The notes: generated from the letters alone by a model not told the origin. A DNA stretch of 64,000 bases from Pseudomonas zanjanensis (GCF_014268745.2 NZ_JABWRB020000001.1:2914001-2978000); one strand, 5' to 3'; numbered from the stretch's first letter, positions 8,115 through 17,618 are shown. Program-made: numbers and translations.

Positions 8115-8177
8115 GTCTTGGTGTGGCGCATTCTATAGATTCAAATTACGCCGTCAACCCTTTGATTCAAAAAAGTT

Positions 8178-8738
8178 TTATTTCGGCTCAACATCCGTCC
8201 GCAGATGCGGCCAGGCGGCGCGCAGGTATTGGACCATCGACCACAGCGTAAGCCCTGCGGAAACCAGCAACAGCGCATAGCCCAACAGCACCCAGAAACT
8301 GAAATCCGAAGGGTTGGCCAGCAGGATCACCAGGGCGAGCATCTGCGCGGCGGTTTTCCATTTGCCGAGGTTCGACACCGCGACCTGGGCGCGGGCGCCC
8401 AGTTCGGCCATCCATTCACGGAGCGCCGAGACGACGATTTCGCGGCCGATGATCACCGCCGCCGGCAAGGTCAGCCAGAGGTTGCCGTGCTCTTGCACCA
8501 GCAGCACCAGGGCCACCGCGACCATCAGCTTGTCGGCCACCGGGTCGAGGAAGGCACCGAACGGCGTGCTCTGCTCGAGGCGTCGGGCCAGGTAACCATC
8601 CAGCCAGTCCGTCGCGGCGGCGAAGGCGAAGACCGAGGCGGAAGCCACGTAGCTCCAGTGGTACGGCAAATAGAACAGCAAAATGAAGATCGGAATGAGC
8701 AGGACGCGTAGAACGGTAATCAGATTTGGGATATTCAT
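8178..8738 (-). CDS. pgsA: CDP-diacylglycerol-glycerol-3-phosphate 3-phosphatidyltransferase
   Basis: A 186-residue inner-membrane enzyme making phosphatidylglycerol phosphate, the committed step to phosphatidylglycerol and cardiolipin. It carries the CDP-alcohol phosphotransferase motif: DG, then AR, G and the two closing Asp residues in [13 protein letters not shown]...FLDPVAD. Four or more hydrophobic segments are visible. The ATG at 8738 ([11 protein letters not shown]) matches the usual family start; a GTG two codons upstream is the alternative. It lies downstream of uvrC in the gacA-uvrC-pgsA row. Confidence 0.97.
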   Translation of the reverse strand: MNIPNLITVLRVLLIPIFILLFYLPYHWSYVASASVFAFAAATDWLDGYLARRLEQSTPFGAFLDPVADKLMVAVALVLLVQEHGNLWLTLPAAVIIGREIVVSALREWMAELGARAQVAVSNLGKWKTAAQMLALVILLANPSDFSFWVLLGYALLLVSAGLTLWSMVQYLRAAWPHLRTDVEPK

Positions 8739-8770
8739 CGGCACAACTGGCTGCGAGGTTGACGGGCATT

Positions 8771-10594
8771 CTACTCGCTGTGCAGGTTTGCATAAATCGA
8801 CTCAGCGAGCTTTTTACTGATACCGGGTGCTTTGGCTATCTCCTCGATGCTGGCACGAGACAGTTCCTGCAATCCACCAAAATGTTTCAACAAGTCGCGA
8901 CGGCGCGTCGGGCCGACGCCTGCCACACCTTCCAGTGTAGACGTACGGCGCGTCTTGCCGCGACGGGCACGGTGTCCGGTGATGGCGAAACGGTGGGCTT
9001 CGTCGCGGATCTGCTGGATCAGGTGCAGCGCCGGCGAATCGCCCTTGAGGGTGAATTCATGGGCGGCATCGTTGAGATACAAGGTCTCGAAACCGGCCTT
9101 GCGCGTCGCGCCCTTGGCCACGCCCAGCAGGATCAGGTCGGGGACCATCAGCTCATTGAGCACATCGCGGGCCATCGACAACTGGCCCTTGCCGCCGTCC
9201 ACCAGAAGGATGTCCGGCAACTTGCCCTCCCCGTCCTTGAGCTTGCCGAAGCGGCGCATCAATGCCTGGTGCATCGCCGCGTAGTCATCGCCGGGCGTGA
9301 CGCCTTCGATGTTGTAGCGGCGGTAATCGGACTTGATCGGGCCTTCCGGACCGAAGACCACGCAGGACGCCACGGTCGCCTCGCCACTGGAATGGCTGAT
9401 GTCGTAGCACTCCAGTCGCTGCGGCGGCTCGTCCAGGTTGAGGACATCGGCCAGGGCATCGAACCGCGCCGCCACGTGTTGCCGGTTGGCCAGGCGCGCG
9501 CCCAAGGCCTGCTCGGCGTTGGTCACCGCCAGTTGCTGCCAACGGGCACGGGTGCCGCGAACGCGGTGGCTGATGGTCAGTTCACGACCGCGAAGCTTGT
9601 CGATGGCTTCGATCAGGGCCGGGAAATCCTCATGGACCACATTGACGATCAACTCGGCAGGCAAGTCGCGTTCCGGACTGCTGATGTAGTACTGGCCCAG
9701 GAAAGCGGCCATGACCTCGGCCACGTCTTCCTCGATACCCACTTGCGGGAAGAAGTTCTTGCTGCCCAGCACGCGACCGCCCCGCACGCTGATCAAATGC
9801 ACGCAGGCGCCGCCCGGGTTGATGAACGCGGCGATTACATCAACGTCACCGCTGCCACCTTCCATGCTTTGCTGGTCCTGCACGCGGCGCAGCAGGCCGA
9901 TCTGGTCCCGCAGTTCGGCGGCCCGTTCGAACTCAAGGTTGACCGCCGCCTCCTCCATGGCCGCCGACAGTTCATCGGTCAGCGCATTGCTGCGGCCTTC
10001 CAGGAACATCACCGAGTGACGCACGTCCTCGGCGTAGACCTGCGGCTCGACAAACCCCACACAAGGCGCCTTGCAGCGCTTGATCTGGTATTGCAGGCAG
10101 GGCCGGGTGCGGTTCTTGTAGTAGCTGTCTTCACACTGGCGAACGAAAAACGTCTTCTGCAACAGGCTGAGGCTTTCACGAATCGCCCCGGCGCTGGGAT
10201 ACGGGCCGAAATAGCGACCCTTGGCCTTTTTTGCGCCTCGATGAATGCTCAGGCGCGGAAAGGCCCCGTCGGACAGAAACACGTAGGGGTAGGATTTGTC
10301 GTCCCGCAGCAGGATGTTGTACGGCGGGCGCCATTCCTTGATCAGCGTCTGCTCGAGCAGCAGCGCCTCGGTTTCATTGGCGGTGATCGTCGTTTCGATT
10401 TGCGCGATGCGCCCCACCAGGGCGGAGGTCTTCGGCGCGAGGCCGGTCTTGCGAAAGTAACTGGCCAGGCGTTTCTTGAGGTTCTTGGCCTTGCCGACGT
10501 AAAGCAGGCGCGCCTCGCTGTCGAACATGCGGTACACGCCGGGGCGACCGCTGCAAGTGGAGAGGAACGCGCTGGGATCAAACAATTCAGTCAT
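8771..10594 (-). CDS. uvrC: Excinuclease ABC subunit C
   Basis: A 607-residue nucleotide-excision-repair nuclease that cuts on both sides of a lesion with UvrAB. The N-terminal GIY-YIG nuclease is visible ([25 protein letters not shown]), followed by a cysteine-rich stretch ([25 protein letters not shown]), the UVR motif, the RNase H-like C-terminal nuclease ([10 protein letters not shown]) and tandem helix-hairpin-helix ([18 protein letters not shown]). It starts 2 bp after gacA, the conserved gacA-uvrC arrangement, so the two are co-transcribed. Confidence 0.98.
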   Translation of the reverse strand: MTELFDPSAFLSTCSGRPGVYRMFDSEARLLYVGKAKNLKKRLASYFRKTGLAPKTSALVGRIAQIETTITANETEALLLEQTLIKEWRPPYNILLRDDKSYPYVFLSDGAFPRLSIHRGAKKAKGRYFGPYPSAGAIRESLSLLQKTFFVRQCEDSYYKNRTRPCLQYQIKRCKAPCVGFVEPQVYAEDVRHSVMFLEGRSNALTDELSAAMEEAAVNLEFERAAELRDQIGLLRRVQDQQSMEGGSGDVDVIAAFINPGGACVHLISVRGGRVLGSKNFFPQVGIEEDVAEVMAAFLGQYYISSPERDLPAELIVNVVHEDFPALIEAIDKLRGRELTISHRVRGTRARWQQLAVTNAEQALGARLANRQHVAARFDALADVLNLDEPPQRLECYDISHSSGEATVASCVVFGPEGPIKSDYRRYNIEGVTPGDDYAAMHQALMRRFGKLKDGEGKLPDILLVDGGKGQLSMARDVLNELMVPDLILLGVAKGATRKAGFETLYLNDAAHEFTLKGDSPALHLIQQIRDEAHRFAITGHRARRGKTRRTSTLEGVAGVGPTRRRDLLKHFGGLQELSRASIEEIAKAPGISKKLAESIYANLHSE

Positions 10595-10596
10595 GT

Positions 10597-11238
10597 TCAG
10601 GCGCTGGCATCGACCATGCCGTGGCGCACCGCCAACAGTGTCAATTCGACGTCACTGCTGATCGAAAGCTTCTCGAAGATACGGTAACGGTAGGTGTTGA
10701 CGGTTTTAGGCGACAGGCACAGCTTGTCGGAGATGATCTGCACCTTCTGGCAACCGACAATCATCAGGGCAATCTGGATTTCCCGCTCCGACAGTGCGTC
10801 GAAGGGCGAGTCGTTGGTTGGCTGGAACGACTTGATCGCCAATTGCTGGGCGATTTGCGGGCTGATGTAGCGCTGCCCGGCAAAAACCAGACGAATGGCC
10901 TGGACCATCTCGTTCAAGCCAGCGCCCTTGGTGAGGTAACCCGCCGCGCCCGCCTGCAACAGCCGGGTGGGGAATGGGTCCTCTTCACAGACGGTCACTG
11001 CGACCACCTTGATATCCGGGTGACTGCGCAGCAGCTTGCGCGTGGCTTCCAGGCCGCCGATGCCGGGCATCTTGACGTCCATCAGCACCACGTCGGGCTT
11101 CAATTCACGCGCCTTGATCAGGGACTCTTCCCCGGATTCAGCCTGGCCAACTACCTGCAGGCCATCGATGTCAGCCAGCATTCGTGTAATGCCCGTACGG
11201 ACGAGATCATGGTCATCGACCACTAACACCCTAATCAA
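10597..11238 (-). CDS. gacA: Response regulator GacA
   Basis: A 213-residue NarL/FixJ-type regulator, the output of GacS that turns on the small RNAs RsmX/Y/Z and thereby frees RsmA/RsmE-repressed mRNAs for secondary metabolites. Receiver residues D8, D9 and phospho-acceptor D54 (VLMDVKMPG) and the switch Lys (YLTKGAG) are present; the LuxR-type helix-turn-helix starts near residue 148 ([11 protein letters not shown]). Translation starts at TTG, as usual for gacA (reads [12 protein letters not shown]). Its position before uvrC fixes the identity. Confidence 0.98.
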   Translation of the reverse strand: MIRVLVVDDHDLVRTGITRMLADIDGLQVVGQAESGEESLIKARELKPDVVLMDVKMPGIGGLEATRKLLRSHPDIKVVAVTVCEEDPFPTRLLQAGAAGYLTKGAGLNEMVQAIRLVFAGQRYISPQIAQQLAIKSFQPTNDSPFDALSEREIQIALMIVGCQKVQIISDKLCLSPKTVNTYRYRIFEKLSISSDVELTLLAVRHGMVDASA

Positions 11239-11365
11239 GCAGACACCTCACGATTTGGTCTTATTTGGGTTGCACGACACCTTAGCAAAAAAGCATCCCG
11301 CAGACCTAGCGCCAAGGGACAGATAAAAGTTACAACGCATCTTTATCGCCACGGTATCCGAGGCT

Positions 11366-11800
11366 TCAAGCACCGGCGTCTCGCTGCATCCTCAGGAAAC
11401 ACTCGTCCTCGCCGACGACCCGCAGGCCCATGCGTTCGTACAACGCCCTGGCCGGATTATCCTTGAATACGGTCAGGCGCAGCGCCGGCCGACGCTCCAA
11501 CCCCACCAAGTCCCAAACCTGTCCGATCGCCCAGGTCCCGGCGCCCTGTCCACGAAACGCCTGGTCAATCTGCAATTCGCGAATGTACAACGCCCGGGCA
11601 TCACGGCTGAGGCTGACAAACCCCAGCGCCTGGCCTGCCCGGCTGATTATCCAGTTCTGGCGAATGATCCAGGCCAGGTCGAACGCTTCGTCCTGCCAGA
11701 GCAAATCATGCCTGAGGTAATAAGCAAGCATGTTGTCGCAGGTCAGTTGCCGGGCGAAGTCGATATCCCCGTTCGTTGCGGCACGCCATTCGAAACTCAT
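11366..11800 (-). CDS. GNAT-family N-acetyltransferase
   Basis: A 144-residue acetyl-CoA-dependent acyltransferase. The acetyl-CoA binding motif A is visible as ELQIDQAFRGQGAGTWAIGQV (Q/RxxGxG/A), followed by the RLTVFKDNPARALYERMGLRVVGEDE motif B that ends many GNAT proteins. The substrate is unknown. It is 10 bp upstream-distal to the nitrilase-family gene and on the same strand, so the two may form a small operon. Confidence 0.88.
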   Translation of the reverse strand: MSFEWRAATNGDIDFARQLTCDNMLAYYLRHDLLWQDEAFDLAWIIRQNWIISRAGQALGFVSLSRDARALYIRELQIDQAFRGQGAGTWAIGQVWDLVGLERRPALRLTVFKDNPARALYERMGLRVVGEDECFLRMQRDAGA

Positions 11801-11810
11801 GAATACCTCG

Positions 11811-12569
11811 TTAAAGCACTGCCACCGGCATGACTTGTCCGGCCCAGCCGTTGGCGCCGCGGCGAGCGATCACCAACCACTCACCCGTGCCCGGTGCTGC
11901 CACGAGCAGCGAACCGTCCGGGCCCCAAATGGCGCTGCGGCCAGCCGATTCCCAACCGCCCGTGACGCCGCCATGATTCGCCATCAGCACGGTCATGGTG
12001 TGATGCCGGGCATAGCCTTGCAACAAGGTCGTATCCGGCACGTAGCCACCCTCGGTGATCAACACCCCCGCGGCATACAGCGTCGCGCCCTGCCCGGCTG
12101 CCGCGGCCGCATGGCTGGCGTGGGAGAAATCAGCACACACCGCCAGCGCGATGCGATCCTGCCCCATCGTCAGCATCGAGCCACCATGGCCCGGGGCGAA
12201 GGCGACTTCTTCCCCCGGGTGCAGGTGCTGCTTGCTGTACACCCCGAGGGAACCGTCGGCGCCGAGCACCAGCGCGCCGATCAACACCGGGCCGTCCGCC
12301 GACAGCCGAATCGGCATGCCCACCACAGTGGTCAGACCGAGCGCTTGCGCCAAATCACGCAGCGGTTGCAGTACGGCATCCTCCGGCAGGACCGCCAGAT
12401 CTGCCGCCAGGCCACGTTCGTAACCGGTGAGCGACAACTCAGGAAAGACCAGCAACTGCACCCCCTGTTCAGCGGCGGCTTGCATGAAACGCTGATGGCT
12501 GGCGAGATTGGCGCGAGTGTCCCCCGCAATGGAAATCGACTGGGCGGCGGCGAAGGTTGGAACGGTCAT
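11811..12569 (-). CDS. Carbon-nitrogen hydrolase (nitrilase superfamily)
   Basis: A 252-residue cytosolic amidase-type enzyme. The catalytic triad of the superfamily can be assigned: Glu in FPELSLTGYE, Lys in YSKQHLHPGEE and the nucleophile Cys in VCADFSH. The Cys motif CADFSH differs from that of true nitrilases and fits an omega-amidase or simple amidase. The exact amide is unknown. The GNAT gene follows at 10 bp. Confidence 0.88.
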   Translation of the reverse strand: MTVPTFAAAQSISIAGDTRANLASHQRFMQAAAEQGVQLLVFPELSLTGYERGLAADLAVLPEDAVLQPLRDLAQALGLTTVVGMPIRLSADGPVLIGALVLGADGSLGVYSKQHLHPGEEVAFAPGHGGSMLTMGQDRIALAVCADFSHASHAAAAAGQGATLYAAGVLITEGGYVPDTTLLQGYARHHTMTVLMANHGGVTGGWESAGRSAIWGPDGSLLVAAPGTGEWLVIARRGANGWAGQVMPVAVL

Positions 12570-12724
12570 GGTTCATCCCTGGAAGGCGGTGCAAACCTGA
12601 AGTGTGTCATAAAGCCCTGCGGACTCAAGCCAGAGCGAACACTTACATGCCCCCGATAGAATTTTCTAATTGAACCGGCGCCCCGCCCTCTAGTAAGCTC
12701 GGGGCCATTCATCGGAGACAGACC

Positions 12725-12853
12725 ATGTTCAACGCCCTCTCACCGCTTAAAACCGCCAGCGCCCCGCGCTCGGTTGCGGCTGCCCGGGCGAACAGCGTTC
12801 AAACTCCGGTCAGCTTTTATTTTGGGTATTGGTTTAGCCACTGGCGCGCCTGA
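12725..12853 (+). CDS. Aromatic-rich leader peptide of the DAHP synthase attenuator
   Basis: A 42-codon frame with a good GGAGA ribosome site, ending SFYFGYWFSHWRA: eight aromatic residues (three Phe, two Tyr, two Trp and one His) within its last 13 codons. A strong intrinsic terminator starts 50 bp after the stop, and the next large gene is a DAHP synthase. This is the layout of a ribosome-mediated attenuator in which shortage of charged Phe, Tyr or Trp tRNA stalls the ribosome and lets transcription pass. It is too short for most gene callers. Confidence 0.8.
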   Translation: MFNALSPLKTASAPRSVAAARANSVQTPVSFYFGYWFSHWRA

Positions 12854-12903
12854 TACCCAACCGGCGCCCACTTTAAACGGGTCGCCTTCCAGAGTTTTCC
12901 AAA

Positions 12904-12941
12904 CCCCCGGTCGGCCTCCCGACCGGGGGTTTTGTTTTTTT
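12904..12941 (+). terminator. Attenuator terminator upstream of DAHP synthase
   Basis: CCCCCGGTCGG (12904-12914), loop CCTC, CCGACCGGGGG (12919-12929) form a perfect 11-bp GC stem, followed by TTTTGTTTTTTT. It sits between the aromatic leader peptide and the DAHP synthase gene on the coding strand, so read-through must be regulated for the synthase to be made from this promoter. I did not fold the competing antiterminator. Confidence 0.88.
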
Positions 12942-12986
12942 CAGGCCCCAAACATTTGCAGCATCAGACAACTTGAGGATTGAGCC

Positions 12987-13139
12987 ATGAACTACGCCAC
13001 TTATTACCGTTACGACAGTTTTTCCGCCTGGCGATTTACCAGCCACCGTTCGGGACAGCCTGCCGCCTCCGATCGGTCACCTACCGGTGGCAAGCCTCAA
13101 TTGCGGGCCAATCCGGCCAATTGTCGAACACCCCACTAG
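12987..13139 (+). CDS. Second, Tyr-rich leader ORF before DAHP synthase
   Basis: A 50-codon frame with a GAGGA site eight bases ahead of its ATG. It begins MNYATYYRYDSFSAWRF, that is four Tyr, two Phe and one Trp in the first 17 residues, then turns polar. It lies after the attenuator terminator and 47 bp before the synthase start. The aromatic codons cannot be chance filler easily, but no second T-rich terminator follows; the control may act on translation or Rho. Its existence as a peptide is inferred. Confidence 0.6.
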   Translation: MNYATYYRYDSFSAWRFTSHRSGQPAASDRSPTGGKPQLRANPANCRTPH

Positions 13140-13186
13140 GACCGGCGCGCGGGAACGAACCCGCCACCCGTCCAGGAAGCCAAATC

Positions 13187-14248
13187 ATGAATTCGTCCGT
13201 CTCCGCTTTGCCGCTGTCCACGCTCAATCCTGCCAACGAAGCCCTGACCCTGCGTCTGCCCAGTTCGTTGCAACTCAAGCAGCAATTGCCGCTCAGCACC
13301 GCGTTGAGCCACCAAGTGGGTGCCCATCGCCAGGCCATCCGCGCGATCCTCGACGGTGAAGATGCCCGCCTGCTGGTCATCGTCGGCCCCTGCTCGATCC
13401 ACGATCCGAAATCCGCCCTCGAATACGCCGCCAACCTGGCTCGCCTGGCCCACGAAGTGAGTGACAGCATGCTATTGGTCATGCGTGCCTACGTGGAAAA
13501 GCCCCGCACGACCGTCGGTTGGAAAGGCCTGGCCTACGACCCTGGCCTGGACGGCAGCGATGACATGGGCGCCGGCCTGACCTTGTCCCGGGCGCTAATG
13601 CGCGACGTACTCCAGTTGGGCCTGCCCGTCGCCACCGAATTGCTGCAACCCATGGCCGCCAATTACTTCGATGACCTGCTCAGTTGGGTCGCCATTGGCG
13701 CGCGCACCACCGAATCGCAGATCCACCGGGAAATGGCCAGCGGCCTGGGCATGCCGGTAGGGTTCAAGAACGGCACGGACGGCGGAGTCGGCATTGCCTG
13801 CGACGCCATGCGCTCTGCGGCCCACCCCCATCGGCATTTCGGCGTCGACAGCCAGGGGCATCCGGCGATCATCCAGACGCCGGGCAACCCCGACACCCAT
13901 CTGGTGCTGCGCGGCGGCCATCGTGGGCCGAACTATGACCGCCAGAGCGTCTCGCAGATACACCACGACCTGACCCGCCTGGAGATACCGGCGCGGATCA
14001 TGGTGGATTGCAGCCACGCCAACAGCGGCAAAGACCCGTTGCGCCAGCCCCAGGTTTTCAATGACGTGCTGGAACAACGACTGCAAGGGAACCGTTCCCT
14101 GATCGGCATGATGCTCGAAAGTCACCTGTTCGAAGGCTGCCAGCCGCTGGGCCCGTCGATGCGCTACGGCGTCTCGGTCACCGATGGTTGCCTGGGCTGG
14201 GAGTCCACCGAGCAACTATTGCGTGAGGCTCATCGCAAGCTGCAATGA
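13187..14248 (+). CDS. 3-deoxy-7-phosphoheptulonate (DAHP) synthase, class I
   Basis: A 353-residue AroF/G/H-type enzyme joining PEP and erythrose-4-phosphate at the entry of the shikimate pathway. Family motifs are clear: LLVIVGPCSIHDPKSALEYA, MRAYVEKPRTTVGWKGL, GFKNGTDG and the metal-binding DCSHANSGKD. The ATG at 13187 has an AGGAAG site and gives the normal length; the open frame extends upstream only through the leader. Which amino acid inhibits it cannot be read with certainty, though the Phe/Tyr/Trp leader peptide suggests control by several aromatics. Confidence 0.95.
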   Translation: MNSSVSALPLSTLNPANEALTLRLPSSLQLKQQLPLSTALSHQVGAHRQAIRAILDGEDARLLVIVGPCSIHDPKSALEYAANLARLAHEVSDSMLLVMRAYVEKPRTTVGWKGLAYDPGLDGSDDMGAGLTLSRALMRDVLQLGLPVATELLQPMAANYFDDLLSWVAIGARTTESQIHREMASGLGMPVGFKNGTDGGVGIACDAMRSAAHPHRHFGVDSQGHPAIIQTPGNPDTHLVLRGGHRGPNYDRQSVSQIHHDLTRLEIPARIMVDCSHANSGKDPLRQPQVFNDVLEQRLQGNRSLIGMMLESHLFEGCQPLGPSMRYGVSVTDGCLGWESTEQLLREAHRKLQ

Positions 14249-14277
14249 CTAATAGGTACTGACTGACCTGACGTCAT

Positions 14278-14437
14278 TCGCGAGCAGGCTCGCTCCCACA
14301 GGGCTCTGTGGTGTACCAGGATTTCAGGTACACCACCGCCCCCCTTGTGGGAGCGAGCCTGCTCGCGATAGTGGTATGTCAGGCGACATTGATGTTGGCT
14401 GATACGACGCCATCGCGAGCAGGCTCGCTCCCACAGT
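14278..14437. repeat. REP cluster (three copies)
   Basis: Three Pseudomonas REP palindromes of the TGTGGGAGCGAGCCTGCTCG type, at about 14278-14301, 14344-14370 (inverted) and 14411-14437. They fill the gap between the convergent DAHP synthase and hcnC genes and may act as mRNA 3'-end hairpins. Confidence 0.9.
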
Positions 14438-14474
14438 TCTTGTCCCCGGGTGGCTGCTGGCGTGCGGCGATTGC

Positions 14475-15734
14475 TCAGGCCAGCTCCACTTCCCTGGGCT
14501 TTACCGTCGGCGCCACTTCGAAGCGATCCGCCAGGAACGGCGTGATGTCCAGTGGCAGGGGCTCATTGTTCACCAGTTTATCCAGCAGCACCCCGGTGAT
14601 GGCCGAGGTCAGGATGCCGGTGCGAAAATGCCCGCAGGCGTTGAGGTAGCCCGCCACTCCGCGCATCGGCCCCAAGATCGGCAACTCATCGGGCGAACCC
14701 GGGCGCAGGCCGGCCCAGGTTCGTTTCAGATTGATGTCGATCAACTGCGGGATACAGCGCACCGCGCCTTGCACCAGCCCTTCGATTTCCGGATAAGTCG
14801 TGGTCACGTCGAAGCCTTTGTCTTCAGTGGTGCTGCCAATCAGGATTTCACCGTTGTCTTTCTGCGCCACATAGCAGTCGCTGGTGGTCAGGCAGCCGTT
14901 GAGGATTTTCGGCATGCGCTCCGTCAGCAGGATCTGGCCCTTGACCGGTTTGACCGGAATCCGCACGCCGGTGGCCTGCTCGCTCAGGTCCGCGGCCCAG
15001 GCACCGGCCGCGTTGATCAGGGTTCGGCAGTTGAACGTCCCCGCCTCGGCGGTTTGCACCCCGGTCACCCGCGTGCCGCTGCGCAGCACCTCGGTCACAT
15101 GGGTGTTGAAGAACAGGTCGACGCCGTTCTGTCGGGCGCCTTCGGTGTAGGCATCGGCCAGGCGGAACGGACTGACCTGGTGATCACAGAGAAATTCCAG
15201 CGCGCCCAGGGCCTCATGGCTGACATTCGGCTCTGCCGAGCGCAGGGCCGCCTGGTCGAGCCAGCGCACCTGGTCTGCCAGGTGGGGAATGCAGGCGACG
15301 ATGTGCTCAGCGTACGAACGGTCTTCCTCGTCGTAGATCACGAACTTGAGCCCGGTCTCCTCGAACTTGAAATCCATGCCGTGACGGTCGATCAATTCGC
15401 GGTGCAACTGCGGATACATTGCGTTGGACTGCAAGGCGAAATCGAAGAACGACTGGGGCAGGATGTGCGGGGTGCTGGCATCCACCGCCACAGCGGCGCC
15501 CTGGGTCTGGCGCTTGCGGTTGGCCGACATCATGCGAAAGAAGATCACCCCGCATCCCAGGCCCACCGACTCACCGATGGCCCACAGCCCACCCGCCGAA
15601 GCCCGGGTCGCGTTGCCGGGGCGCTTGGCGTCGATCAAGGCGATCCTCAGGTGTTTGCGCTTGGACAGTTGATAGGCGCACGAAGCCCCGATCACACCAC
15701 CTCCGGCGATGACCACGTCATAATCCTTAATCAT
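14475..15734 (-). CDS. hcnC: Hydrogen cyanide synthase subunit HcnC
   Basis: A 419-residue FAD amine oxidase of the DadA/glycine-oxidase fold. It has the dinucleotide motif VVIAGGGVIGASCAYQLS and the stretch RASAGGLWAIGESVGLGCGV, which I remember as characteristic of HcnC. With HcnA and HcnB it oxidises glycine to HCN and CO2 at the membrane. It overlaps hcnB by 8 bp. The same architecture occurs in opine and D-hydroxyproline dehydrogenases, but the small 2Fe-2S HcnA-like subunit, the gene order and the upstream control sites favour HCN. Confidence 0.88.
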   Translation of the reverse strand: MIKDYDVVIAGGGVIGASCAYQLSKRKHLRIALIDAKRPGNATRASAGGLWAIGESVGLGCGVIFFRMMSANRKRQTQGAAVAVDASTPHILPQSFFDFALQSNAMYPQLHRELIDRHGMDFKFEETGLKFVIYDEEDRSYAEHIVACIPHLADQVRWLDQAALRSAEPNVSHEALGALEFLCDHQVSPFRLADAYTEGARQNGVDLFFNTHVTEVLRSGTRVTGVQTAEAGTFNCRTLINAAGAWAADLSEQATGVRIPVKPVKGQILLTERMPKILNGCLTTSDCYVAQKDNGEILIGSTTEDKGFDVTTTYPEIEGLVQGAVRCIPQLIDINLKRTWAGLRPGSPDELPILGPMRGVAGYLNACGHFRTGILTSAITGVLLDKLVNNEPLPLDITPFLADRFEVAPTVKPREVELA

Positions 15735-17136
15735 GGGAAACGGCCTCCGTGGCGACGTTCTGGAACGCTGAAAAGGGAATCGGATCGATGGGAAAACGTG
15801 GCCTCAGCCAACCGACGTCGGCGCGACCGGTGGCTTCGCGCAAGCGATCGCTGCAGTAGCCAACGCACATCCGCCCCTGGCAATCGCCCATGCTCACGCG
15901 GGTGCGCATCTTCAGGCTGGCCATGTCCTGCACGCCTTGCTCCAGCGCCCGGTCGATGTCGGCGCGGGTGGCCTGTTCACAGCGGCAGATCACCGTGTCG
16001 GCGGCCGGCAAGGCGGTTTGTCCGGCGCCACGCTGGGTGTAGCGATCCACGGCGGCGCGAAAGCGAATGATCCGCTGCAATTGCGCCTGGTAGCGTTCCC
16101 GTTGGGCCAGGGCCTCGGACGGATCGAGTACGTTGCGTTGCATCAGGATCGACAGCGCTGCGATGCGCCCGCTGAGCATGGCCGCTTCACCGCCACGAAT
16201 CCCACCCATGTCGCCGGCCAGGTGAATGTGCGCTTCGCTGCTTTGCTGCCAGGCATCGGACACCGCCCGCAAATAGCCGTCCTCGCTGAAACCGTGCTCC
16301 AGGCCCATCTGCTGGCTTAATTGAGTCCGCGGAATAAAGCCGTAGCCGACCGCCAGGGTCTGGGCCGGCACCTGTTCGGCGCGTTTGAGGTCGGGTTCCC
16401 AGGTCGTGGAGTAAGGCGCGACGGTGACGTGGCTCAACTCGCCCTCGCCGTCAGCCTGTACCACGCCCCAACCATAGCGCACGGGAATGCGATTGAGCTT
16501 GAGGTAGGCCAACATGCTCAGGCCATCGAGGAACAGCTGCGGCTTGTTCAGCAACGCCAGGCTTTCCTTGGCGATGCGGCCGAACGCGCAGGCTTCGAAG
16601 ACGCCCGCCACCGCCACGCCCGAAGCGTGCAGTTGGCAGGCCACCAGCGGCAGCAACGGGCCGGTGCCGGCGATCACCACCGGGCTCGGCGGCCTGACCA
16701 CGCCGCTCTTGATCTGCAATTGCAGGCCGCCGAGCATCATCACCCCCGGCAGCGTCCAGCCTGGAAACGGCACGCTGCGTTCATGACAACCGGCCGCCAG
16801 GACCAGATGGGAATAGGCGACCTCCCCCAGGCGCTCGTCGGCATCCAGCAGCATCAGCGCCCGGAAGCCTTCTGCACCGATGACCCGGCTACTTAATCGC
16901 ACGTCGATCAGGCCGGCGCGTTGCTGGAATTCACCGTGGAGTTTCTCCAGGGCGTCACTGTAGCGCGACCCCAGGTAGTCGAGGCTGACGCCATCGCGCA
17001 GCGGCCCGCGATACACGACGCCACCGAGGCGCGGCGCCTCTTCGAGCAGTGTGCAACGAACCCCGTGGGAGGCCAGCTCGATGGCCGTTGCCATGCCCGC
17101 CGGCCCACCGCCGACAATCACCGGATCCAGGCTCAT
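15727..17136 (-). CDS. hcnB: Hydrogen cyanide synthase subunit HcnB
   Basis: A 469-residue FAD/NAD-dependent oxidoreductase. It has an N-terminal GGGPAGMATAIELA FAD motif (residues 9-22), a second nucleotide-binding segment (VVIAGTGPLLPLVA) and a C-terminal bacterioferritin-associated-ferredoxin-like Cys set (CRCEQATRADI then GDCQGRMCVGYC) for an iron-sulfur cluster. It passes electrons from glycine oxidation with HcnA and HcnC. The ATG at 17136 overlaps the hcnA stop by 4 bp; open sequence continues upstream in the same frame but lies inside hcnA. Confidence 0.9.
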   Translation of the reverse strand: MSLDPVIVGGGPAGMATAIELASHGVRCTLLEEAPRLGGVVYRGPLRDGVSLDYLGSRYSDALEKLHGEFQQRAGLIDVRLSSRVIGAEGFRALMLLDADERLGEVAYSHLVLAAGCHERSVPFPGWTLPGVMMLGGLQLQIKSGVVRPPSPVVIAGTGPLLPLVACQLHASGVAVAGVFEACAFGRIAKESLALLNKPQLFLDGLSMLAYLKLNRIPVRYGWGVVQADGEGELSHVTVAPYSTTWEPDLKRAEQVPAQTLAVGYGFIPRTQLSQQMGLEHGFSEDGYLRAVSDAWQQSSEAHIHLAGDMGGIRGGEAAMLSGRIAALSILMQRNVLDPSEALAQRERYQAQLQRIIRFRAAVDRYTQRGAGQTALPAADTVICRCEQATRADIDRALEQGVQDMASLKMRTRVSMGDCQGRMCVGYCSDRLREATGRADVGWLRPRFPIDPIPFSAFQNVATEAVSHD

Positions 17137-17459
17137 GGCGCCTCCGTTTCGGTGATGCGGTTGACCCGGGTTTCGATCTGCATGCCAGGGCGCACCAGGG
17201 TCTGGCAGGCACGGCGCTTGTGACGACCATCGATCTTGACCAGGCAGCATTGGCACACGCCCATGCCGCAGTAGGCGCCGCTGATCTGGTCGTGGTCGTT
17301 GCGGGCCACCTGGCGTTGCCCCAGGGACTGGATGACGGTGAGGACGGTTTCGCCGTGGGCAGCGCTGACAGCCTGCCCGTCCAAGCGCACCGTCATATCG
17401 GCCTGTGCCAGCGGCTGGATATCGAATTTCCGGCGTAGAAGGTCTGAAGGTTGCATCAT
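17133..17459 (-). CDS. hcnA: Hydrogen cyanide synthase subunit HcnA (2Fe-2S)
   Basis: A 108-residue small ferredoxin-like subunit. The cluster ligands are in SGAYCGMGVCQCCLVKIDG, with the fourth Cys in RRACQT, and the RNDHDQ segment ahead of them is typical of HcnA as I remember it. Two ATGs (17459 and 17456) follow an AAGGAAG site; the first is used. It is the first gene of hcnABC. An RsmA-type motif covers its ribosome site and a probable ANR box lies 160 bp upstream, matching the known oxygen and Gac/Rsm control of cyanide production. Confidence 0.9.
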   Translation of the reverse strand: MMQPSDLLRRKFDIQPLAQADMTVRLDGQAVSAAHGETVLTVIQSLGQRQVARNDHDQISGAYCGMGVCQCCLVKIDGRHKRRACQTLVRPGMQIETRVNRITETEAP

Positions 17460-17464
17460 GCTGC

Positions 17465-17474
17465 TCTTCCTTGA
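17465..17474 (-). promoter_or_regulatory. RsmA/RsmE (CsrA-type) site over the hcnA ribosome site
   Basis: The hcnA mRNA reads UCAAGGAAGA here, an exact fit to the CsrA-family consensus (A/U)CANGGANG(U/A). Its GGA lies in the Shine-Dalgarno sequence, 6 bases from the first ATG. A second GGA motif (CAAGGAGC) occurs about 20 bases upstream. Binding would block translation until GacA-driven small RNAs titrate the protein. Confidence 0.7.
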
Positions 17475-17618
17475 AGGTTCTGTGGGGGTCGGCTCCTTGC
17501 GGCACACCATCACCGGTTCGCATCAGTGCCCGGCAGCGGCAGCGCGCCAAAGCAGGGCAACAGACGCCACATGATAGTGCGCACGAAATTTATGTTAGGG
17601 ATTATTTGTGACCAGGTG

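Noticed and set aside
8726..10687. Very long open frame on the plus strand opposite uvrC
   Set aside because: It is the antisense shadow of uvrC in GC-rich DNA, rich in His, Gln, Arg and Gly, with no family motif; uvrC on the other strand is certain.
12670..12696. Sigma-70 promoter TTGAAC/TAGTAA ahead of the aromatic leader
   Set aside because: The spacer is only 15 bp and no better-spaced -10 is evident; a promoter must exist here but I cannot place it.
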